NCBI RefSeq assembly: GCF_003626645.1
Contig: NZ_RBAM01000007.1
Location: forward strand, 124,001-188,000
DNA: 64,000 bases
Reading direction: 5' to 3'
Source: Streptomyces klenkii
GTDB taxonomy: Bacteria > Actinomycetota > Actinomycetes > Streptomycetales > Streptomycetaceae
The translations under genes were made by a program, and so were the position numbers. The notes beneath the pieces were generated by a model. It was given only the letters and a program-made list of their open reading frames with translations, searched no databases and had not been told where the DNA came from. Below are positions 9,741 to 16,572 of the stretch, one piece after another (the stretch's first letter is position 1; each line of letters starts with the position of its first letter).

Positions 9741-10229
9741 TCAGCGGTAGTTGACGAACTGGATCGCGAAGTCCAGGTCCTTGCCCTTGAGGAGGGCCTG
9801 GACGGCCTGGAGGTCGTCACGGCTCTTGGAGCTGACGCGCAGCTCGTCGCCCTGGACCTGGGCCTTGACGCCCTTGGGGCCCTCATCGCGGATGATCTTG
9901 GCGACCTTCTTGGCGTTCTCCTGGGAGATGCCCTCCTCGATCGAGGCGAAGATCTTGTACTCCTTGCCGGAGGCCTGCGGCTCGCCCGCGTCGAGGGACT
10001 TCAGCGAGATGCCGCGCTTGACCAGCTTGGTCTCGAAGATGTCGAGAACCGCCTTCACCCGCTCCTCGGCGTTGGCGCGCATCTCGATCTTCTCGCCGGA
10101 CCAAGCGATCGAGGCGCCCACGCCCTTGAAGTCGTAGCGCTGCGAGATCTCCTTGGCGGCCTGGTTGAGGGCGTTGTCGACCTCCTGCCGCTCGACCTTC
10201 GAGACGATGTCGAAACTGGAGTCGGCCAT
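9741..10229 (-). CDS. yajQ: YajQ family nucleotide-binding protein
   Basis: A 162-residue YajQ/UPF0234 protein: [11 protein letters not shown] at the N-terminus, two alpha+beta domains, the ISQRYDFKG segment and a VNYR C-terminus are all typical. Members bind nucleotides, and in Xanthomonas a member acts as a cyclic di-GMP effector; whether this one does is inference. The ATG at 10229 is chosen because homologues start here and GAGGAGCC lies 12 bases upstream. The longer frame to 10259 has no support. It is a single-gene unit ending at a strong palindrome. Confidence 0.92.
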   Translation of the reverse strand: MADSSFDIVSKVERQEVDNALNQAAKEISQRYDFKGVGASIAWSGEKIEMRANAEERVKAVLDIFETKLVKRGISLKSLDAGEPQASGKEYKIFASIEEGISQENAKKVAKIIRDEGPKGVKAQVQGDELRVSSKSRDDLQAVQALLKGKDLDFAIQFVNYR

Positions 10230-10441
10230 ATTGAGTTGGCTCCTCGTACGTAGATCCATCGGGGGGTGCGGTCCGGGCTGCCACCGGCTCGGGGCCGGCG
10301 GCGGACCGCCCCGTCAGCCTAGCCACCCTGGGCCCGTTCGCACGGGCGATGAACCGAGTGGCGGACCACCCCAGGTCATCGGGTATGGTTTACGTCGTTG
10401 CCCCGGCGCGAATCGAAAGAGAGCCCGAGGTAGCACCCCAT

Positions 10442-10523
10442 GGCGGTGTGCCCGAGTGGCCAATGGGAGCGGACTGTAAATCCGTCGGCTTAGCCTACCC
10501 AGGTTCGAATCCTGGCGCCGCCA
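10442..10523 (+). tRNA. tRNA-Tyr (GTA)
   Basis: Acceptor arm GGCGGTG pairs with CGCCGCC and A is the discriminator. The anticodon stem GCGGA/TCCGT surrounds loop CTGTAAA (anticodon GTA), a long class II variable arm follows, and the T arm is CCAGGTTCGAATCCTGG. The CCA end is not encoded. Confidence 0.96.
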
Positions 10524-10532
10524 CGGAATGAG

Positions 10533-10558
10533 GCCCCTGACCTGAAAAGGTCAGGGGC
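10533..10558 (+). terminator. Terminator after tRNA-Tyr
   Basis: Stem GCCCCTGACCT/AGGTCAGGGGC (11 bp) with loop GAAA, followed by a T-rich run TTCTTTCGTTTT: a classic intrinsic terminator 10 bases after the tRNA. Confidence 0.9.
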
Positions 10559-10605
10559 TTCTTTCGTTTTCCGCCCCGCCCTTCAGCCGTTTCCCGCCCG
10601 GCCCC

Positions 10606-11268
10606 TCACTCCTCCGCCGCGGCCTTCACCGCCTCCGTCACCGGCGTGTCCCCGCCGATCAGCTCCAGCGTCCGCCCCGCCGTCCCCGGCTCGTCCAGCA
10701 GCGCCACGAGGACCGCCGCGACGTCGTCCCGGGTCACCTCGCCCCGCCCCGTGGACTGCCCGAGCGCCACCCGGCCCGTGCCGGCGTCGTCCGTGAGCCG
10801 CCCCGGCCGCAGGATCGTCCAGTCCAGGCCGGCCCGCGCCCGGACGTCCGCGTCCGCCGCGCCCTTCGCGCGCAGGTACGCGGCGAAGACCGGATCGGTG
10901 CCCTCCGGGGGCTCGCGGTCGGCGCCCATGGAGGAGACCACGAGGAAGCGGCGGACGCCGGCCGCCTCGGCCGCGTCGGCGAAGAGGGAGGCCGCCCCGC
11001 GGTCCACGGAGTCCTTGCGGTCGATGCCGCTGCCCGGCCCCGCGCCGGCCGCGAAGACGGCGGCGTCGGCCGACTCCAGATGCTTCACCAGATCCGCCAC
11101 GGAGGCCGACTCCAGGTCGCACACGACCGGTTCGGCACCGGCCGCCAGGAGGGCGCCGGCCTGTTCCGGCCTGCGGATGACGCCCGCGATCTCGTCCCCG
11201 CGCGCGGAGAGCAGCCGCTCCAGCCGCAGCGCGATCTGACCATGTCCACCAGCGATGACAATGCGCAT
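10606..11268 (-). CDS. NAD(P)-binding SDR-like oxidoreductase
   Basis: A 220-residue Rossmann-fold protein of the atypical short-chain dehydrogenase type (NmrA/YwnB-like, NAD(P)H-binding). The dinucleotide motif GGHGQIA is at residues 7-13, followed by the basic IRRP that favours NADP(H). VSSMGAD (about residue 112) holds the conserved serine region, and LRPGRLTDD is the usual substrate-side motif. No Tyr-x3-Lys catalytic pair in the classical spacing is evident, as in other atypical members. The ATG at 11268 fits the family start. Substrate unknown. It ends near the tRNA-Tyr terminator, convergent with the tRNA. Confidence 0.82.
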   Translation of the reverse strand: MRIVIAGGHGQIALRLERLLSARGDEIAGVIRRPEQAGALLAAGAEPVVCDLESASVADLVKHLESADAAVFAAGAGPGSGIDRKDSVDRGAASLFADAAEAAGVRRFLVVSSMGADREPPEGTDPVFAAYLRAKGAADADVRARAGLDWTILRPGRLTDDAGTGRVALGQSTGRGEVTRDDVAAVLVALLDEPGTAGRTLELIGGDTPVTEAVKAAAEE

Positions 11269-11336
11269 GATCCGACCGTACGCCGATCACCGGAATCCGA
11301 CAGAGGGCCTCGCCGGGCCCCGTCCCCGACCCCGCG

Positions 11337-12611
11337 TCAGGACGGCTCGCCGCCGCCGCGCGAGGACTGCCGGGGCAGCTCCAGGGCCGCGGCGGCCGAG
11401 CCGTCGCAGTACTCCCGCACCGCGCTCGTACGGGCCACGACGCGGCCCTTGTGCACCACGAGGCGGCTGTAGGCCATCGACAGCACGCCCTCGACGCGCT
11501 CGCCCCGTACGGCCAGGAGCTCGGCCGGGAAGCCCGCCTCCACCCGCACCCGCGGCAGCCCCATGGCCGCCCGGGCCCACCCGCTGACCGCCTCGTACGC
11601 CTCCTCGGGCCGCAGCTCGCCGTGCGAGGCCAGCAGGTACGCGGCCTCCAGGGGATCGCCGCGCCCGACCGGATTGGCCGCGTCGCGCAGGGCGCCGCTG
11701 CCGGCCGCCACCCGCACCCCCGCCGCCCGCAGCAGCCGCACCGGGGCGCAGCGCGAGACGCGGGCGCCGCGCTGCTCCAGCGTCCCGCAGTCCCCCTGCG
11801 GCAGGCAGACGACGGTCACGCCGGCCGCGGACAGCTGCTCGGCGGCGCGCACGGCCAGGTCGCGGGGGAGGCGGGCGAGGCCGCCGCAGGGGCCGAGGGT
11901 GACGCGGGGGCGCAAGCCGCCGGCCATGGCGGCCAGCCGGGCGAGCCGGGCCGGGTCGGAGCCGTCGGTGTGCAGGTCGACGGGGCAGCCGTGGGCGGCG
12001 GCCAGGTCGAGGGCGGCCTCGGCGAAGCCGGCGGGGTCGGGGTCGAGGTCGGGGCAGCCGCCGACGGCCGCGCCCATCTTCACGGCGTCCCGCAGCTGGG
12101 CCAGCCCGTCGGCCCCGGCGGCGCCGGTGAGCAGCCGGGGCACGGCGACGGCGGTGAGGTCGGTGAGCCCGCGCAGGGCCCGCCGGGCCTGGAGCACGGC
12201 CTCCAGCGAGCGCAGCCCCTGCACGTCGCCGATGCGCACGTGGCAGCGCAGGGCGGTGGCCCCGTGCCCGAGCTGGAGCAGCGCGGCCTCGGTGGCGCGC
12301 CGCTGGACGTCCTCCGCGGCGTACGAGACGGGTTCGTCGGACTCGGCGGTGAGCGCGGTGGCGCCGTGCGCGTGCGGCTCGGCGGGCGCGGGCAGCAGCA
12401 GATAGCCGCTGAGGTCCACGCGCGGACCGGGCGCGAGGCTGCCGGCGGTGCCCACCGCCTCGATGCGGCCGCCGCTCAGCCGCACGTCCACGGTGCGGCC
12501 GTCGGCGAGGCGGGCGCCGCCGAGCACGAGGGCGCCGTCGCCGGGCGCGGCGGCGGGCCGGGGAGCCTCGCCCCCGGGGTTCGCCGGGGGCTGCGGCTGG
12601 CTGTCGGGCAT
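11337..12611 (-). CDS. Cytosine-deaminase-like amidohydrolase lacking key catalytic residues
   Basis: A 424-residue amidohydrolase-superfamily protein most like cytosine deaminase (CodA). After a Pro-rich N-terminus of about 25 residues come the small beta-domain (DGALVLGGARLADGR), the metal motif HxH (H80, H82) and a third histidine H214 in VDLHTDGSD. My by-eye alignment to E. coli CodA puts Gly where the catalytic Glu217 should be. The VTASH histidine is replaced in VTLGPCGG, and the metal-binding Asp313 position reads AGSGALRD. The protein may therefore be inactive or have altered chemistry. The ATG at 12611 follows CGGAGGAGCGCG; the longer frame to 12812 is not supported. Confidence 0.75.
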   Translation of the reverse strand: MPDSQPQPPANPGGEAPRPAAAPGDGALVLGGARLADGRTVDVRLSGGRIEAVGTAGSLAPGPRVDLSGYLLLPAPAEPHAHGATALTAESDEPVSYAAEDVQRRATEAALLQLGHGATALRCHVRIGDVQGLRSLEAVLQARRALRGLTDLTAVAVPRLLTGAAGADGLAQLRDAVKMGAAVGGCPDLDPDPAGFAEAALDLAAAHGCPVDLHTDGSDPARLARLAAMAGGLRPRVTLGPCGGLARLPRDLAVRAAEQLSAAGVTVVCLPQGDCGTLEQRGARVSRCAPVRLLRAAGVRVAAGSGALRDAANPVGRGDPLEAAYLLASHGELRPEEAYEAVSGWARAAMGLPRVRVEAGFPAELLAVRGERVEGVLSMAYSRLVVHKGRVVARTSAVREYCDGSAAAALELPRQSSRGGGEPS

Positions 12612-12764
12612 CGCGCTCCTCCGGGGGCCGGGGCGTGCATGATCACGCAGCAGGTCCGAGCGTAGGGCGCGGCAGGAACGGCTTCGAGCAAGCGACGAAT
12701 AGTCGTACTGGTGTGGTGCGAGAAGGCTTCCGTGGCGCCGTCGCGGGCGCCGTCCGGATACGGA

Positions 12765-12794
12765 TTTCACCTTCGGCGGCCAACCGTGTAATGT
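12765..12794 (+). promoter_or_regulatory. Candidate promoter for tRNA-Thr/tRNA-Met/rpmG
   Basis: TTTCAC (12765-12770) and TAATGT (12789-12794) are separated by 18 bp. Transcription would start a few bases before the tRNA-Thr gene at 12806. Confidence 0.5.
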
Positions 12795-12805
12795 CTTCCT
12801 CGCTC

Positions 12806-12878
12806 GCCCCAATAGCTCAGTCGGCAGAGCGTCTCCATGGTAAGGAGAAGGTCAACGGTTCGATTCCGTTTTGGGGCT
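12806..12878 (+). tRNA. tRNA-Thr (GGT)
   Basis: Acceptor GCCCCAA pairs with TTGGGGC, with discriminator T. Anticodon stem CTCC/GGAG closes loop ATGGTAA, giving anticodon GGT. D arm AGCTCAGTCGGCAGAGC and T arm ACGGTTCGATTCCGT are normal. CCA is not encoded. Confidence 0.95.
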
Positions 12879-12892
12879 CTGGTGTGAGAGGT

Positions 12893-12912
12893 TCCCCGCC
12901 TTCGGGCGGGGA
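12893..12912 (+). other. Spacer hairpin between tRNA-Thr and tRNA-Met
   Basis: Stem TCCCCGCC/GGCGGGGA (8 bp) closed by a TTCG tetraloop, with flanking GTGTGAGAGG and CCTCCCAC that could extend it. Probably a processing or stability hairpin in the tRNA precursor. Confidence 0.55.
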
Positions 12913-12928
12913 GTCCCTCCCACATCAA

Positions 12929-13001
12929 AGCGGTGTAGCTCAGTCGGTAGAGCAAGCGGCTCATAATCGCTGTGTCACCGGTTCAAGTCCGGTCACCGCT
13001 A
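12929..13001 (+). tRNA. tRNA-Met (CAT), elongator type
   Basis: Acceptor AGCGGTG pairs with CACCGCT, with discriminator A; the first pair is A-T, unlike the mismatched first pair of initiators. Anticodon stem AGCGG/TCGCT holds loop CTCATAA (anticodon CAT). T arm ACCGGTTCAAGTCCGGT is normal. CAT could also mark a lysidine-modified tRNA-Ile, but the placement next to tRNA-Thr and rpmG fits Met. Confidence 0.9.
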
Positions 13002-13007
13002 CACGTA

Positions 13008-13046
13008 GTAGCCGATTGTGGGGTCGGTCCTCCGATCGGCTACTCT
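13008..13046 (+). promoter_or_regulatory. Promoter-overlapping inverted repeat upstream of rpmG
   Basis: A 9-bp perfect inverted repeat (GTAGCCGAT at 13008-13016, ATCGGCTAC at 13035-13043) flanks an 18-nt loop. Its right arm overlaps a TACTCT -10 (13041-13046), with TTGTGG (13016-13021) 19 bp upstream. It could be the terminator of the tRNA transcript or an operator for rpmG. Confidence 0.4.
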
Positions 13047-13089
13047 TGTCTGCGTTAAATCCGTCCATATCCGTCAAGGAGCACTTCAC

Positions 13090-13254
13090 GTGGCTGCCAC
13101 CGACGTCCGCCCGAAGATCACGCTGGCATGCGTGGAGTGCAAGGAGCGGAACTACATCACCAAGAAGAACCGGCGCAACGACCCGGACCGTCTTGAGATG
13201 AAGAAGCACTGCCCCCGTTGCAACTCGCACACCGCGCACCGCGAGACGCGATAA
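13090..13254 (+). CDS. rpmG: Ribosomal protein bL33 (zinc form)
   Basis: A 54-residue large-subunit protein bound near the ribosomal E site. Two CxxC pairs (C14/C17 and C41/C44) make this the zinc-binding C+ type, as opposed to the zinc-free paralogue that bacteria express under zinc shortage. The GTG at 13090, giving [14 protein letters not shown], is the start used by homologues, and AAGGAG lies 12 bases upstream. It follows tRNA-Thr and tRNA-Met, an arrangement conserved in Streptomyces. Confidence 0.95.
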   Translation: MAATDVRPKITLACVECKERNYITKKNRRNDPDRLEMKKHCPRCNSHTAHRETR

Positions 13255-13349
13255 CAACAAGGCTCGTTCGCGAGGCCGTCCCCATTCACCGGGGGCGGCC
13301 TCGCGGCGTATCCGCCACCGTTCACCACTGCCGCAGGAGGTACCGGGCC

Positions 13350-13802
13350 ATGGCGCTCGACCAGTCCTTCGTAGGGCGGACCTATCCGGCCACCGAACCG
13401 TACGAGGTCGGCCGGGAGAAGATCCGCGAATTCGCCGAGGCCATCGGCGACACCAATCCGGCGTACACCGACCCGGAGGCCGCCAAGGCGCTGGGCCACC
13501 CGGACGTGATCGCCCCGCCGACCTTCGTGTTCTCCGTCACGTACCGGGCGGCCGGCGCGGTCGTGAACGACCCGCAGCTGGGCCTGGACTACTCGCGCGT
13601 CGTGCACGGCGACCAGAAGTTCGCCTACGTCCGCCCCGTGCGGGCCGGCGACCGCCTGTCGGTGGTCTCCACGATCGAGTCGATCAAGTCCCTCGCGGGC
13701 AACGACGTCCTGTCGATCCGCGGCGAGGTCCGGGACGAGCACGGCGAGCACGTGGTGACCGCGCACACGACCCTGGTGGCCCGCGCGGCCGAGGAGGCGT
13801 AG
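13350..13802 (+). CDS. MaoC-type dehydratase, HadA-like subunit
   Basis: A 150-residue hot-dog-fold protein with a MaoC N-terminal dehydratase domain. By similarity to mycobacterial HadA it would be the substrate-binding partner of a (3R)-hydroxyacyl-thioester dehydratase acting in fatty-acid elongation. Motifs: YEVGREKIREFAEAIGDTNPAY near the start, HPDVIAPPTF (about residue 50) and a VVHGDQKFAYVRPVRAGD segment. The start ATG follows GCAGGAGG. Its TAG directly abuts the ATG of the next gene, so the pair is co-translated and probably forms a heterodimer. Confidence 0.86.
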   Translation: MALDQSFVGRTYPATEPYEVGREKIREFAEAIGDTNPAYTDPEAAKALGHPDVIAPPTFVFSVTYRAAGAVVNDPQLGLDYSRVVHGDQKFAYVRPVRAGDRLSVVSTIESIKSLAGNDVLSIRGEVRDEHGEHVVTAHTTLVARAAEEA

Positions 13803-14234
13803 ATGACTGCCCGGATCTCCTACGACGAGGTCGAGGTCGGCACGGAGCTGCCGGTCCGCTCCTTCCCGGTGACGCGCGCGGACCTGGTCCGCTACGCGGG
13901 CGCCTCGGGCGACTTCAACCCGATCCACTGGAACGAGAAGTTCGCCAAGGAGGTGGGCCTGCCGGACGTGATCGCGCACGGCATGTTCACCATGGCCGAG
14001 GCGGCGCGCGTGGTCACGGACTGGGCGGGCGACCCGGGCGCCGTCGCCGAGTACGGCGTGCGCTTCACCCGCCCGGTCGTCGTGCCCAACGACGACGAGG
14101 GCGCGGTCATCGAGGTCAGCGGCAAGGTCGCGGTCAAGGATGACGAGAACCGCACGGTCCGGGTGGACCTGCTGGTCAAGAGCGGGGGCCAGAAGGTCCT
14201 GGGGATGTCGCGAGCGGTCGTACGCCTCGCCTGA
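13803..14234 (+). CDS. MaoC-type dehydratase, HadB-like catalytic subunit
   Basis: A 143-residue MaoC hot-dog protein. The hydratase-2 motif is visible in GDFNPIHWNEKFAKEVGLPDVIAHG (residues about 37-61), where Asp and His are the catalytic pair of (R)-hydratases; this marks it as the catalytic half. It begins immediately after the HadA-like gene (TAGATG). Streptomyces do not make mycolic acids, so the natural substrate is uncertain; a housekeeping acyl-CoA or acyl-ACP role is inferred. Confidence 0.86.
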   Translation: MTARISYDEVEVGTELPVRSFPVTRADLVRYAGASGDFNPIHWNEKFAKEVGLPDVIAHGMFTMAEAARVVTDWAGDPGAVAEYGVRFTRPVVVPNDDEGAVIEVSGKVAVKDDENRTVRVDLLVKSGGQKVLGMSRAVVRLA

Positions 14235-14284
14235 CGGGAGGGCGCCGCGCAGAAGCCGGCGCCCTCTCTCTTTGACACTGGAAC

Positions 14285-14302
14285 TAAGTAATCACTAACT
14301 TA
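14285..14302 (+). promoter_or_regulatory. Candidate TetR operator upstream of the TetR gene
   Basis: TAAGT and ACTTA form an inverted repeat across an 8-bp spacer AATCACTA, ending 5 bases before the ATG. On the minus strand it reads TTAGTGATTACT, which recurs almost exactly before the exporter gene at 14880. An autoregulatory site is likely. Confidence 0.6.
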
Positions 14303-14307
14303 CTTTC

Positions 14308-14841
14308 ATGGTCAGGATGAGCGCGGAGGAACGGCGCGAGAGTGTGATCCGCGCCGCGGTCACGGAGTTCTCGCGAGCCGGGTACAAGGGCACGTCCACG
14401 GAGGCGATCGCACGCCGCGTGGGCGTCTCGCAGCCGTACCTGTTCCGGCTCTTCCCCACCAAGGAGGCGATCTTCCTGGCGGCGGCCCGCCGCTGCCTGG
14501 AGGAGACCCGCGAGGTCTTCGAGAAGGCCGTCGAGGGCGCGCCGCCCCGTGGAACGCTGCAGGCCATGGCCGCGGCCTACGACCACCTCATCGCCGAGGA
14601 CCCCGAGAAGCTCCAGATGCAGATGCAGATCTACGTCGCGGTGGCCTCGGCGGAGGCGGCGGGGGAGCACGAGTTCGGCAGCTCGATCCGCAAGGCCTGG
14701 ATGGAGCTGTGGGACGGGGTGCATCTGGCGCTCGGCGGGGAAGCGAAGGAGACGACGCTGTTCCTGGCCAAGGGGATGCTGATCAACACGCTGGTATCCC
14801 TGGGCTTCCCGCCGGACCACAGGACGTGGGCAGGCTTCTAA
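14308..14841 (+). CDS. TetR family transcriptional regulator
   Basis: A 177-residue TetR repressor. The N-terminal helix-turn-helix is at about residues 28-50 (TEAIARRVGVSQPYLFRLF), with the preceding AAVTEFSRAGYKG helix of the family; the rest is a helical ligand-binding domain. The ATG at 14308 lies 5 bases downstream of its own putative operator, so no ribosome-binding site fits and the message may be leaderless. It is followed after 76 bases by a 14-TM exporter on the same strand sharing the operator-like sequence. It presumably represses the exporter until a toxic ligand binds. Confidence 0.88.
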   Translation: MVRMSAEERRESVIRAAVTEFSRAGYKGTSTEAIARRVGVSQPYLFRLFPTKEAIFLAAARRCLEETREVFEKAVEGAPPRGTLQAMAAAYDHLIAEDPEKLQMQMQIYVAVASAEAAGEHEFGSSIRKAWMELWDGVHLALGGEAKETTLFLAKGMLINTLVSLGFPPDHRTWAGF

Positions 14842-14879
14842 AGAGAAGCCCCGCAAGCGGGCCCTTGCACCGTGCCAAA

Positions 14880-14898
14880 TTAGTGATTGCTCACTTAA
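14880..14898 (+). promoter_or_regulatory. Candidate TetR operator upstream of the exporter
   Basis: AGTGA (14882-14886) and TCACT (14891-14895) form a perfect inverted repeat with a TTGC spacer. The surrounding TTAGTGATTGCT matches 11 of 12 bases of the site before the TetR gene. It lies about 20 bases before the GTG of the exporter. Confidence 0.6.
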
Positions 14899-14917
14899 CA
14901 AATCTGGGGGGATCTTC

Positions 14918-16294
14918 GTGCGATCCAAGGCCGCTTGGGCCCTGGTCATCACCGGCGTGGCGGGCTTCATGGCCGCGCTGGACAACCTGGTCGTCACCAC
15001 GGCCCTCCCGGCCATCCGCCAGGACCTCGGCGGGGCGCTGGAAGACCTCGAATGGACCGTCAACGCCTACACGCTCACGTACGCGGTCCTGCTCATGTCC
15101 GGCGCGGCCCTGGGTGACCGCTTCGGCCGCCGCAAGCTCTTCGTCGCCGGCCTCACGATCTTCACCGCGGCCTCCGCCGCGGCCGCCCTCGCCCCCGGCA
15201 TCGAGGCCCTGATCGCCGCCCGGGCCCTCCAGGGCGTGGGCGCCGCCATCACGACGCCGTTGTCCCTCACCCTGCTCACCGCGGCCGTCCCCGCCGCCCG
15301 CCGGGGCGTCGTCTACGGCATCAAGGGCGCCGTGGACGGCCTGGCCGTGGCCGGCGGCCCGCTGATCGGCGGCACGCTCACCGAGCACCTCTCCTGGCAG
15401 TGGATCTTCTGGCTCAACGTCCCGCTGGGCCTGGCCCTCATCCCCCTGGCCCGCCTCCGCCTCCAGGAGTCCCACGCCCCGGACGCCCGCCTCGACGTCC
15501 CCGGCACGCTCCTCGTCAGCGGCGGCCTCTTCGGCATCGTCTACGGGCTGGTCAACGCGAACTCGCACGGCTGGACGAGCCCCCAGGTCCTGACGGCCCT
15601 CATCGCGGGCACCGCCCTCATTGGAGGCTTCATCCACCACGGCCTCCACGCCAAGCACCCCGTGCTGCCCCTGCGCATCTTCGGAGTCCGGGCCTTCGCC
15701 GCCGTCAACGCCGCGAGCGTCTTCATGTTCCTGGGCATGTTCGGCTCGATCTTCCTGCTCAGCCAGTTCCTCCAGAACGCCCTCGGCTACTCGCCCACGC
15801 AGGCGGGGCTGCGCATGCTCCCCTGGACCGCGATGCCGATGATCGCGGCGCCGCTCTCCGGCTACCTCGCCGACCGCATCGGCAGCCGCCCGGTCGTCAT
15901 CACCGCCCTAGCCCTCCAGGCGCTGGGCCTGGCCGACTTCGCCCTCATCACGAGCCCAGACATCTCCTACGCGGCCCAGCTCCCGGGCCTGATCGTCAGC
16001 GGCATCGGCATGGGCCTGTTCTTCGCCCCCGCCGCGAACCTGACCATGTCCAGCGTCCGCCCGGCGGAACAGGGGATGGCCTCCGGCGCGAACAGCGCTC
16101 TGCGCGAGGTGGGCGGGGCGCTGGGCGTAGCCGTCCTGGCCGCCCTCTTCTCGGCCCGGGGCGGCTACGGCACGGCCCGGACCTTCGCGGACGGCCTGAT
16201 CCCCGCGCTCTGGGCGGGCGCGGCGGCGGTGGCGCTAGGGGCACTGGCGGCAACGCTGATACCCACCCGGACCGCGACGCGGCAGAGCGCCTGA
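14918..16294 (+). CDS. MFS drug exporter, DHA2 (14-TM) family
   Basis: A 458-residue major-facilitator exporter resembling the EmrB/QacA proton-driven multidrug transporters. Visible signatures: LDNLVVTTALPAIRQDL at the end of helix 1 (motif D1 type), GDRFGRRK between helices 2 and 3 (motif A), and a GPLIGGTL-like helix 5 segment (motif C). About 14 hydrophobic segments can be counted. The GTG at 14918 follows GGGGGGATCTT. The upstream operator-like repeat shared with the TetR gene predicts drug-inducible expression. Substrate unknown. Confidence 0.88.
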   Translation: MRSKAAWALVITGVAGFMAALDNLVVTTALPAIRQDLGGALEDLEWTVNAYTLTYAVLLMSGAALGDRFGRRKLFVAGLTIFTAASAAAALAPGIEALIAARALQGVGAAITTPLSLTLLTAAVPAARRGVVYGIKGAVDGLAVAGGPLIGGTLTEHLSWQWIFWLNVPLGLALIPLARLRLQESHAPDARLDVPGTLLVSGGLFGIVYGLVNANSHGWTSPQVLTALIAGTALIGGFIHHGLHAKHPVLPLRIFGVRAFAAVNAASVFMFLGMFGSIFLLSQFLQNALGYSPTQAGLRMLPWTAMPMIAAPLSGYLADRIGSRPVVITALALQALGLADFALITSPDISYAAQLPGLIVSGIGMGLFFAPAANLTMSSVRPAEQGMASGANSALREVGGALGVAVLAALFSARGGYGTARTFADGLIPALWAGAAAVALGALAATLIPTRTATRQSA

Positions 16295-16391
16295 AGCCGG
16301 CGCGGCGGGGGGTCATGCCCACCCGCCGGCCCATCACGGAAGCCGCAGAGGCGCTGCACCGGGATGCCGCAGGGATGGACGAACGGAGGGG

Positions 16392-16543
16392 GCCGGGGGC
16401 GCAGGGGTGGGGGTCCGGGGCGCTGACGTGTATTTGCGGGTCCGGCAGGAGAAGAGGGCGGGATCACGGCGCCGGGGGCGGGCCCGTAAATATGCGGCCC
16501 CGGACCCCCACCCCGGAGCCCCCGGCACCCGGCCCCGGACCCC
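16392..16543 (+). repeat. Interrupted palindrome upstream of murB
   Basis: Two arms, 16392-16420 and 16498-16526, are inverted copies (26 of 29 positions), including a perfect 17-bp core at 16404-16420 and 16498-16514. Inside them the AT-richer segments around TGTATTTGCGGG and CCCGTAAATATG are also imperfectly complementary. The right-arm core CGGCCCCGGACCCC occurs twice (16495-16508 and 16530-16543), so the left arm has two possible partners. It fills most of the 278-bp space between the exporter and murB. Confidence 0.75.
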
Positions 16544-16560
16544 ACCGCTCAGCCCACCCG

Positions 16561-16566
16561 TACCCT
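16561..16566 (+). promoter_or_regulatory. -10 box of a likely leaderless murB promoter
   Basis: TACCCT fits TANNNT and sits 6 bases before the GTG start of murB, the spacing that puts the transcription start at or next to the start codon. No ribosome-binding site is present. Confidence 0.5.
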
Positions 16567-16572
16567 GGTCGA

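Noticed and set aside
12893-12912. Possible third tRNA between tRNA-Thr and tRNA-Met
   Set aside because: The spacer forms only a TTCG hairpin, with no cloverleaf.
16294-16572. N-terminal extension of murB through the open frame to 15400
   Set aside because: The frame runs through the palindrome and the exporter gene; the MurB family starts at the GTG at 16573.
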